NCBI GenBank assembly: GCA_014728035.1
Contig: WJMJ01000059.1
Coordinates: 186,001 to 250,000 of the forward strand
DNA from: Promethearchaeota archaeon
Lineage (GTDB): Archaea; Asgardarchaeota; Thorarchaeia; Thorarchaeales; Thorarchaeaceae
Direction: 5' to 3'
Length of the DNA: 64,000 bases
The first letter of the stretch is position 1. The number at the start of each line of letters is the position of its first letter. The notes under the pieces were generated by a model. That model did no database searches, was not told the DNA's origin, and saw nothing but the letters and a program-made list of their open reading frames with translations. The position numbers were made by a program, and so were the translations under genes. Below, piece by piece: positions 31,496 through 38,260 of the stretch.

Positions 31496-32921
31496 ACCTG
31501 AGTTTACTAGAGATAGCTGTAGATGCTCGAATGACACCGAATACTATAATTGCTATCATTAGTGATGCAATAAACAAAATGGATCCCCAATCTAGATGCG
31601 TGGAGGTTGGATCGTAGAAAAACAACGCAATAACTTCAGCTGCGAGACTTATGATGAATACGATTTGGAGGTTCTTCAACAATGTATTTTCTTTCTCATG
31701 TTGCAGTGTTTCAAGCATCTCACGCTCCCGCGCGACCGTTTCTTTCATTTGTACAAGGAATGAATTCATAGCTTCTCGATACTCGTTTCCGTGCAATCTC
31801 TCAATCATAATCCTGAATAAAGTTAATTTGAGAATTGATGTAAACATAAGGCGTGGCACTCTTGTTATCATAAGGTCATCACCAATCTCAAGAGATATTC
31901 TATTCAATTCGATTTCTAATGCTCTAACTTTATCTGCAATCTCATTGAGGTCTGGCTCTTCTTGAGCTCTCATCTCCTCGACTTTCTTTTGTAGTTCCTT
32001 CATTTTATCAACGATTGATGTTACATGAACTAATGCTAAAAATCGTTGAACATTTCCCATTTCGGTTGCAAATATAACATCAACAAGTTTGTTTTTCATA
32101 GAATCGGTATCGGTTAACTCCTTATTTGGCACAATCACATTTCCAGCATTTGTTATATACACTGCTGAATTTTCATATGGACTGAGATTTTGAATTTCTC
32201 TCTCAAAGAACTCTGTTCGCATTGCATACCAATCATCTGCACGCTGCGTAAGGCCCAGGGCGTGTTTGAAGTATTTCCCACCAACTTCGAAATCTTTCTG
32301 CCATTGATCATCTTGATAGCTTTTTTCGTCTGTAACCTCAGTTCCCTTGATTATCCATGTATGATGCCAAGGACACACATCTGTTTCAATTTTTATTGCA
32401 TCTTTTTTGCTTGTATCCAGGTTTGTCTTGCAGTATATCTCAACAATCTGTTTAATTTCATTCAACTTAGTTTCAAAATAATCCCAAAGTGTCATATTTT
32501 GGTTAAGTAGTAAAATTTCAGTTGGAACAGAGTTTACAACATATTCCTGAATAGTATACATTGATGCAAAATCAAATTTACAATCAAATAAAACACAACC
32601 ACCGTAATGAAGATGTGTTTCAACAATTATAGAACCTCTTATTCCCTTGTGCGTTTCAAATTGGTCTTCGACTAGTCTAAATGTGAGTGGCAGATATCTG
32701 TCTGAAGACTTTGCAAGCCATCCCAGTTCATGCGACTGTCCTTCTTCATCAAAATATCTGTATTTTTTTGTATTTTTAGAAGGCACTTCTAGAAGTCCAT
32801 TTTTTTGAAATAGATCAAGTAGTTCTGGACTGTGAAAGTCATCAACATCATAACCAATGTGAAATAATTGCCAAAAAACCAATCTTGTTTTAATCTTTAG
32901 AGATTTTTCAGGTACTGACAT
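31488..32921 (-). CDS. Membrane protein with CorA-like coiled-coil/two-TM end
   Basis: This is 477 residues long. Residues 1-280 are a soluble domain I do not recognise. Long coiled coils follow (about 300-345 and 380-415). The C-terminus has two transmembrane helices (about 415-437 and 447-468) and a short basic tail. That layout recalls CorA/Mrs2 transporters, but the GMN signature after the first helix is absent, so transport cannot be claimed. It may belong with the longin-V4R genes upstream on the same strand. Confidence 0.65.
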   Translation of the reverse strand: MSVPEKSLKIKTRLVFWQLFHIGYDVDDFHSPELLDLFQKNGLLEVPSKNTKKYRYFDEEGQSHELGWLAKSSDRYLPLTFRLVEDQFETHKGIRGSIIVETHLHYGGCVLFDCKFDFASMYTIQEYVVNSVPTEILLLNQNMTLWDYFETKLNEIKQIVEIYCKTNLDTSKKDAIKIETDVCPWHHTWIIKGTEVTDEKSYQDDQWQKDFEVGGKYFKHALGLTQRADDWYAMRTEFFEREIQNLSPYENSAVYITNAGNVIVPNKELTDTDSMKNKLVDVIFATEMGNVQRFLALVHVTSIVDKMKELQKKVEEMRAQEEPDLNEIADKVRALEIELNRISLEIGDDLMITRVPRLMFTSILKLTLFRIMIERLHGNEYREAMNSFLVQMKETVAREREMLETLQHEKENTLLKNLQIVFIISLAAEVIALFFYDPTSTHLDWGSILFIASLMIAIIVFGVIRASTAISSKLRSN

Positions 32922-33048
32922 TTCCCAAGCTCCAGATAGTCAATCTTTTGAAAAATTGAGATATAACTATTCCACTTCTAATTTCCTATAATCTAAAAAA
33001 CTGAAGTGATATTGCAGGCAAAGATAGTAAATGCAAGCAGTTGATATT

Positions 33049-33942
33049 TCATGTTCGTATTAGCTTGAATTTGCAGCTCTTATCTCCAGTTGCTCTACAT
33101 GATATTTCTTTGACAGAAATACTGGGGTTGTCTAAGGCTCCTTCGATAAAACCACTGAAGAAGTGGCACATTGGGTTTTCTGCACTTCGATTTCGACATA
33201 TTGGGCAAAGAGTCACATCAAATACTTCTTCTTTTTTGTCATACTTGACTATGGAAATCTCACTAAGAAGATCATATACATCTCGCTGGTCAATTACTAT
33301 TTCGCCTTTGAATGTCTGTTTTGCTATTATGTGTCCTGAATACCTTCCTAGTGTTTTGATTATTGCAATTTGTTGGTTATCGTTTTCTTTGAAATGTTTG
33401 TCTATTTGCCTGACTAATTTTATGGTTTCATCCGGATATCCCTTGATTAGGTCTAGACCAAGATTGAGAATCTCATATAACTGTGACAGATGGACGAATG
33501 ATGGTATGAATTCTAATAGTTCTGGATACTGTTTGTTGAGCGTATTGAGCTGTGTGTAGATGTCCCTGATGTTTTTTTCAAAAGGCACAAATCGGTCTCT
33601 GTGAACAAAAAATTCTTCCTCGCTGAAAAACTGTTCATAGGATTCTATAAATTCATGCTCTATTTGTTTTATTAGTAATTTCGCAAAGGTCTCATCATCA
33701 TCCTTTGTGGTATGTATTATGAACAAAATCGGACCATTCGAGCTGTATACCAAAGAACCCTCCTCGACTGATACGGCACGAAGCTCTTTGTGTCCTAACT
33801 CTTTGATTAAAGTATTTATTGCACTTGAAACTCCCCCAAAGAGTTCAAGAAATTCTTCCAGCTCATCTTCTCTTTTTGCATCTATACTTACTCGTAATAA
33901 TGGTACTCCATCTCGATGAACAACAAAAATCGTCTTAATCAT
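33049..33942 (-). CDS. Longin-like domain fused to V4R domain
   Basis: The N-terminal 110 residues (MIKTIFVVHRDGVPLLRVSI, LGHKELRAVSVEEGSLVYSS, GPILFIIHTTKDDDETFAKLL) read as a longin/roadblock-type fold. A helical linker follows. The C-terminal 100 residues are a V4R domain, the fold shared with eukaryotic TRAPP Bet3, with conserved Cys in LCPICRNRS, NPMCHFFSGFIEG, EISCRATGDKSCKFKL. V4R domains bind ligands or sense signals. It overlaps the upstream membrane-protein gene by 4 nt, forming an operon. Confidence 0.72.
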   Translation of the reverse strand: MIKTIFVVHRDGVPLLRVSIDAKREDELEEFLELFGGVSSAINTLIKELGHKELRAVSVEEGSLVYSSNGPILFIIHTTKDDDETFAKLLIKQIEHEFIESYEQFFSEEEFFVHRDRFVPFEKNIRDIYTQLNTLNKQYPELLEFIPSFVHLSQLYEILNLGLDLIKGYPDETIKLVRQIDKHFKENDNQQIAIIKTLGRYSGHIIAKQTFKGEIVIDQRDVYDLLSEISIVKYDKKEEVFDVTLCPICRNRSAENPMCHFFSGFIEGALDNPSISVKEISCRATGDKSCKFKLIRT

Positions 33943-34340
33943 GTTTCCTCAGCTGTTTCTTGTTCTGTTCCCATTAGTCTTTTTGAAAACGCATAAAATT
34001 GTCTAAATGCGAATATCAACATGAAGATTCCAATCAATAATAGGGATAGGCGTGTTGGCTTCCATATGAAATCATAGAACGCTTTTGGTGTAAACCAAAA
34101 CCACTCGTCAAAGGCATCCATTGAAGTGCTAACTATCCCAAAAATACTGAATCCAATTAGTGGCAAGAATGTGATATTACGGTCTATCATTGGATATCTC
34201 CGTCTAGCTTGAAGGATAACTAACAATACAACTACAAATGCAATGACTGCACCTAAGTCCAGAAATGCTTTGGTGATACTCAATATGTCATCCGGTGGAT
34301 GAAATTCAATCAATATATCCTGCATTCTTATAGCCCCCAT
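33939..34340 (-). CDS. Small membrane protein, operon with longin-V4R
   Basis: This 133-residue protein has three predicted transmembrane helices (about 26-45, 57-75, 97-117). After the first comes RRRYPMIDRN, and after the second SMDAFDEWFWF. It resembles the protein upstream (R-Y-P after helix 1 and D-x-F-D after helix 2), which suggests an old duplication. ATGA overlap with the longin-V4R gene implies coupled translation. Confidence 0.68.
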   Translation of the reverse strand: MGAIRMQDILIEFHPPDDILSITKAFLDLGAVIAFVVVLLVILQARRRYPMIDRNITFLPLIGFSIFGIVSTSMDAFDEWFWFTPKAFYDFIWKPTRLSLLLIGIFMLIFAFRQFYAFSKRLMGTEQETAEET

Positions 34341-34669
34341 TGTTCTGCACCGTATTCTGTAATCATATAGATTCCAATAGCAAATAGAATCAATCCGATT
34401 ACGAACGTACTGCCATCTAAGATGTTCAAAATATCCACAATAATATCATCAAATTGAAGGGTGTCAAAGACATCAAAGACCGAATGCAGCAGTATGAATA
34501 TCAGTCCTATAATGATGATAGCCCATCCTCTTGATGTGAGAGTTGGATAGCGCAAATAGACCAAGATAGCTATTACTATGGCTATTGCAACTCCAATTGC
34601 AATCAATGACTCAACACCAAATAAGAACAGATCGTCTGGTGACAATAATTCAGCTTGGATGGTAACCAC
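34328..34669 (-). CDS. Small membrane protein, first gene of longin-V4R operon
   Basis: This 113-residue protein has three predicted transmembrane helices (about 17-38, 47-66, 88-106). YLRYPTLTSRG follows helix 1 and SVFDVFDTLQF follows helix 2. It overlaps the next gene by 13 nt. The pair of paralogous membrane proteins plus longin-V4R looks like a membrane sensor module; no function can be assigned. Confidence 0.65.
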   Translation of the reverse strand: MVTIQAELLSPDDLFLFGVESLIAIGVAIAIVIAILVYLRYPTLTSRGWAIIIIGLIFILLHSVFDVFDTLQFDDIIVDILNILDGSTFVIGLILFAIGIYMITEYGAEQWGL

Positions 34670-34806
34670 CTGATTTCCTGAATGAAATCTAGGAGTTAAA
34701 TCTTCCTAAGTATTCAGTGCTAGTCGATTCACCATTTTCTAAGATATTACAAATACTCATCTGGTCTGAATTTTTAAAACAAGACCTGATGAATACTTGT
34801 CCTATA

Positions 34807-35742
34807 CTATACTATGATTGATTCTTCTGGGACTCTTGGAAACAATGTGGTTTCTCGGATGTGTTTTCTTTTTGTCAAGAATCGAATTAGACGTTCAATT
34901 CCAAGACCTCCTCCTGAGCTAGGACAAAGCTGTTTTGCTCTTGCCAATTCTAAATATGGTGTGAAGTCTTTAGGGTCTTGTCCTCTCTCAAGTATTTTTC
35001 TCACCAGTACCGAGTATTCATAATCTCTCTCGCCACCGGAGAGAGCTTCACCATATCCATTGGGATAACACAAATCGTAGTTTATGTATGTCCCTTTATC
35101 CTCTGGGTCTTCTCGGTCATAGAATTCTCTATCAAAATCTGTTATCCAGAATAGATCTTTCTCTAGCTGTGATATCTTTGATTCAAAGTCAGCTCCATAC
35201 TTTTCAAGCAGTTTCTTACTTGAATACACTCTGAAAGGTGCCTGAGGCACAATGATATCGATTCCAAGTTTCAAACACTCCTCTTCGCAATATTCCTTGA
35301 CTCTTGAGAAAATATGAACCATTAATCCTTCAACTAATCTTCTGAAGTCTTCTTCAGGCATATCTCGTATCTCTATATCTAACTGGGAGAATTCGAGCAG
35401 GTGTCTATCGCTCTTCACTCCTTTTTCCAATCTGACGTTTGGTGAAATAATGTAGATGCCACGTACATCCAATCTGGCAATAGCAATCTGTTTATGGAGG
35501 ATCATACTCTTTGTAAGCTGCAACTTTTGTCCCAAGTAGTCTATAGACGCATCGTAGACCTCGTGGTTCAAAGGATCAGTGACTGGAGAAAGCATTACTG
35601 GCATCATTTGCACAATGCCTTCTCTATGTAAAAATTCATGAGCTGCAAGTAGTACTTGACTCTGGATTTTGTAGATTTCCCCTAAGGCTCTATCTGTTTG
35701 CATATCGGTCTGTCTTGTTGTGGAAGCTGTCTGAAAGGTCAT
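34807..35742 (-). CDS. Archaeal-type asparagine synthetase (AsnRS-like catalytic core)
   Basis: This 311-residue protein is a class II aminoacyl-tRNA synthetase core of Asp/AsnRS type without the N-terminal anticodon-binding domain. Motif 2 appears as SPNVRLEKGVKSDRHLLEFSQLDIEI and motif 3 as GGGLGIERLIRFL. Such archaeal proteins (AS-AR) make asparagine from aspartate and ammonia. ATG 35742 with GGTG four bases upstream is preferred to the earlier in-frame start at 35784. It lies head-to-head with an Lrp/AsnC regulator. Confidence 0.82.
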   Translation of the reverse strand: MTFQTASTTRQTDMQTDRALGEIYKIQSQVLLAAHEFLHREGIVQMMPVMLSPVTDPLNHEVYDASIDYLGQKLQLTKSMILHKQIAIARLDVRGIYIISPNVRLEKGVKSDRHLLEFSQLDIEIRDMPEEDFRRLVEGLMVHIFSRVKEYCEEECLKLGIDIIVPQAPFRVYSSKKLLEKYGADFESKISQLEKDLFWITDFDREFYDREDPEDKGTYINYDLCYPNGYGEALSGGERDYEYSVLVRKILERGQDPKDFTPYLELARAKQLCPSSGGGLGIERLIRFLTKRKHIRETTLFPRVPEESIIV

Positions 35743-35853
35743 TATACACCACTCTGGTTTTGGGATATATCCGACTAGAACCATTTGAAAACAAAAGATT
35801 TTGCTGTAAAATTTGGATTATTTTGCTAAAATGGTATTATTTTTAATGAATAG

Positions 35854-35868
35854 TGGAATATTTTTCCA
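35854..35868. promoter_or_regulatory. Inverted repeat between asparagine synthetase and lrp
   Basis: TGGAA-TATTT-TTCCA lies directly in front of the lrp ATG at 35871, in the divergent promoter region. It fits the short AT-centred palindromes bound by Lrp/AsnC proteins. Confidence 0.5.
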
Positions 35869-35870
35869 TT

Positions 35871-36320
35871 ATGACGTTTCTCGATGAAAAAGACTTACAG
35901 ATTATAGCTCTTTTACAGGAAAATGCGCGGTATTCCACCAAAGAGATGTATCAGAAGTCTGGCATTCCTCAGACTACCATCTATAATCGGATTAAACGAT
36001 TACGCGAAAGGGGAGTTATCACACGGTTTACCATTGAACTTGATAGAAAGAAGATGGGAAGAGGACTTCTTGCCTATATTATGTGTACCGTATCTTATCG
36101 TACTTCTAAAGGCAAAAAGATTGACCAGTATCAGGTTGCTGAACTAATTCGCCAGTTTTCAGAGGTGGAAGAGGTTTCGATCGTCACTGGTGAGACCGAC
36201 CTCATCGTACGTGTTGCTCTGAAGGATGTTGAGGCACTCAATGAGTTTGTGATATCCAAATTGCGGGATATCGATGGAATTGAGAAGACCAAGACTAGTG
36301 TGGTATTGTCACTGCTATGA
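35871..36320 (+). CDS. Lrp/AsnC-family regulator
   Basis: This 149-residue regulator has an N-terminal helix-turn-helix (LDEKDLQIIALLQENARYSTKEMYQKSG, TIYNRIKRLRERGVI) and a RAM ligand-binding domain (about 65-149) with EEVSIVTGETDLIVRVALKD. The RAM domain usually binds an amino acid. ATG 35871 is the natural start. Its divergent neighbour is the asparagine synthetase, so asparagine or aspartate is a reasonable effector guess. Confidence 0.93.
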   Translation: MTFLDEKDLQIIALLQENARYSTKEMYQKSGIPQTTIYNRIKRLRERGVITRFTIELDRKKMGRGLLAYIMCTVSYRTSKGKKIDQYQVAELIRQFSEVEEVSIVTGETDLIVRVALKDVEALNEFVISKLRDIDGIEKTKTSVVLSLL

Positions 36321-36424
36321 GTCTTTTCGATTCGAATTCTATCTATCTTGTTTGGAGTAAAGAACCACTTTTGTATGTCTTTATTAGCATCACTTGCTAC
36401 AATGAGGTGTTAGCTAAATGTTGA

Positions 36425-37714
36425 GTGTACATATTATTGAATGATGACTCTTTACAACAATCTTCTGCTTCTATAGATACAATTGTGCGTAGTGCCCCTG
36501 ATAGTCTTCTCTCTGTGTGGTTTGACCAATATTTCTATTTCAAACGGAATGATCTGAGAAAAATTTTGTATAATGTATGTGATACACTCAATATTGAAGG
36601 CACATCATCTGAAAGAATAGAACAACTGAATACCTGCATGAGTAAACAAATTCCTAACAAGCACTTTCACAAATTGTCACTGAATAATGGAACCGTTCGC
36701 CTTTCGGGAATGATGTTATCCTTTTTACTTTCGGTTCTTGGGATTTCTGTGCGTGAGGTTCAAAAATTCGTTGTACGCGTATGTGGACGGAACGGTCATG
36801 GTGGTATCAAAAAGCCAAACATGATGGAGGGTGAAGAACTCGAAGTGTTCAGAGCTCGTTTTGCTGCAATCGTGAACAGTGATTGCTGGCTTGGTGAAGA
36901 TGGTAGATTACAGTATACTGAAGCTGATAGAGGTCGAATCAAAGTGGTTTTCGATATACTACAGATGATTGGGGATATCCCAATTGAACTGGTTCCGAAT
37001 CCTGTTAATCGCAGCGTGAAGATATGGTTACCAAAACCTCTTGGCCCCGCCTTTATTCGATGGGGCTTTACAACAGGTGACAAGTCTATTCAAAATGAAC
37101 GTTTAGTAGAAATAGTTAGAAATGGGTCATTGATCTCGCATAGAGGATATCTTGAAGAATTGATTTCTGAAGATGGCTGCTTTGAACAATTTGCTGGTTT
37201 CAAATGGAGTAGAACTATTGTTCTCAATTTGGGGATTTATGATACCAAATATAATCTCGAACCAAAGCTTTCCAATCAAGACTGTGAGCTTCTTCTATCA
37301 TTTGATAAAGCTCGAAAAGACATGAAGAAAAAGTGTACTATTGTATCAATACACCAGCTTGAGAAGGCAATTGAACATGATTTTGCCCAGGATGTATTGG
37401 AAATAGTTTCAACATCTCGTAGTAGTCTTCTGGATGATGAGGTATCTCTTGCTGAGCAATTTGGTATTAGAATTCTATCATACCCCGAATACATTACACT
37501 GTATGAGAGTGGACGAGTATCCGTCAAGTGGGTTGCAAAGACAGCAACCAAATTAGATGCCATCCGATGGGCTCTATTATTCCCTCCAAATGATCCGAGA
37601 AAAAGAAACAAAGTTAACCAATGGTTAAAAACTCAAAGAGATGAAACTTCAATTATTCGAGATCATCTTGAACGAGAAGGAATCCTAACGTATGGTGGAC
37701 CGGGCGTGATTTGA
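36425..37714 (+). CDS. LAGLIDADG-like protein overlapping tRNA-Ala
   Basis: This is 429 residues from GTG 36425. Two segments resemble LAGLIDADG helices: RARFAAIVNSDCWL (about 143-156), and GYLEELISEDGCF (241-253), where ISEDG stands for IDADG. Each is followed by a strand-rich stretch, as in monomeric homing endonucleases. Residues 1-120 and 300-429 are not recognised; the latter may be a DNA-binding helix-turn-helix region. The last 22 nt run antisense into the 3' end of tRNA-Ala(GGC), which holds an intron. Function is inferred only from the motifs. Confidence 0.6.
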   Translation: MYILLNDDSLQQSSASIDTIVRSAPDSLLSVWFDQYFYFKRNDLRKILYNVCDTLNIEGTSSERIEQLNTCMSKQIPNKHFHKLSLNNGTVRLSGMMLSFLLSVLGISVREVQKFVVRVCGRNGHGGIKKPNMMEGEELEVFRARFAAIVNSDCWLGEDGRLQYTEADRGRIKVVFDILQMIGDIPIELVPNPVNRSVKIWLPKPLGPAFIRWGFTTGDKSIQNERLVEIVRNGSLISHRGYLEELISEDGCFEQFAGFKWSRTIVLNLGIYDTKYNLEPKLSNQDCELLLSFDKARKDMKKKCTIVSIHQLEKAIEHDFAQDVLEIVSTSRSSLLDDEVSLAEQFGIRILSYPEYITLYESGRVSVKWVAKTATKLDAIRWALLFPPNDPRKRNKVNQWLKTQRDETSIIRDHLEREGILTYGGPGVI

Positions 37715-37799
37715 ACACGCGACCTCCTCCATGCCAAGGAGGCGATCTTTCCCGACAGCCACATAATGCTGGACTGTTACCGAGCTGATCTACCGGCCC
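37693..37799 (-). tRNA. tRNA-Ala(GGC) with D-loop intron
   Basis: Acceptor GGGCCGG pairs with CCGGTCC (one G-U) and CCA is encoded. The anticodon arm is CCTCC-TTGGCAT-GGAGG, with anticodon GGC. The T arm is GCGTG-TTCAAAT-CACGC. D-stem halves GATC/GATC are 39 nt apart. Removing 37749-37778 leaves the textbook D-loop AGCTCGGTA. Confidence 0.93.
37749..37778 (-). other. Intron in D-loop (20/21) of tRNA-Ala
   Basis: The central helix is CTCG/CGGG, the 5' bulge GTA and the 3' bulge AAA. The inner helix is ACAGTC/GGCTGT. The outer helix is the D-stem, with two extra unpaired bases opposite the 3' bulge, so the motif is slightly relaxed. Cutting between bases 2 and 3 of each bulge removes 30 nt. 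Confidence 0.8.
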
Positions 37800-38147
37800 G
37801 TGATATTGCACAGGGCATCCGAAGATAACCAGTGGTGTGCAATTTGTTCTGCACACATATCAGGTTAAAAGAGTTATGGCATGAAGATTCCAGATATATT
37901 TACTAGATGATTTTAATTGGGACAAGAAGAAACTGATTTTGAAAGTTGCTAATGTGCTTGTTCTATCCTATCTGATACTATCCAGTCACTAATAAAGTCC
38001 GATAAATACTGAAATCCAAATTGAGAGTAATGACTAGTTTTTTCTTGAATTTTAAGGAAAAGTAGCTAGAATTTTCGCTGTATTTTGTTCGCTCTCCATG
38101 GATATTACTACTTAGAATAAAGACAATTCAAAGGAGACAAACAAAAG
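37800..38147. other. Intergenic stretch before the minigene
   Basis: AT-rich, no long frame and no recognised RNA. It presumably holds the tRNA-Ala promoter (toward 37800) and, near 38109-38122, a weak TATA-like ACTTAGAATAAAG for the minigene. Confidence 0.4.
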
Positions 38148-38186
38148 ATGAACTTTCCAGAGCCACATCCCGACGGACCTTGGTAA
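38148..38186 (+). CDS. 12-codon minigene encoding a Pro-rich peptide
   Basis: ATG at 38148 opens a 12-codon frame, MNFPEPHPDGPW, ending in TAA at 38184-38186. AAGGAG lies 11 nt upstream. A hairpin with a T-run follows 16 nt after the stop. One residue in three is proline (4, 6, 8, 11). A ribosome site, a short frame and a terminator within 105 bp of otherwise empty sequence suggest a real transcript. The convergent neighbour is a prolyl oligopeptidase, an enzyme class that cuts short peptides after proline. Chance occurrence cannot be ruled out. Confidence 0.4.
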   Translation: MNFPEPHPDGPW

Positions 38187-38201
38187 CCAACTATTTCAAT
38201 G

Positions 38202-38235
38202 GATGTCTTGATATCAAGACATCTCTATTTTTTCT
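38202..38235 (+). terminator. Terminator after the minigene
   Basis: GATGTCTTG-ATAT-CAAGACATC (38202-38223) is a perfect 9-bp stem, followed by TCTATTTTTTCTT. The T-run is on the plus strand only, so it serves the plus-strand transcript, not the convergent peptidase gene. Confidence 0.7.
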
Positions 38236-38260
38236 TGAATCTAAACGTAGATGGATTTAA

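Noticed and set aside
31488-32921. CorA-type magnesium transporter
   Set aside because: The coiled-coil and two-helix ending is suggestive, but the GMN signature is missing and the N-terminal domain is not CorA-like.
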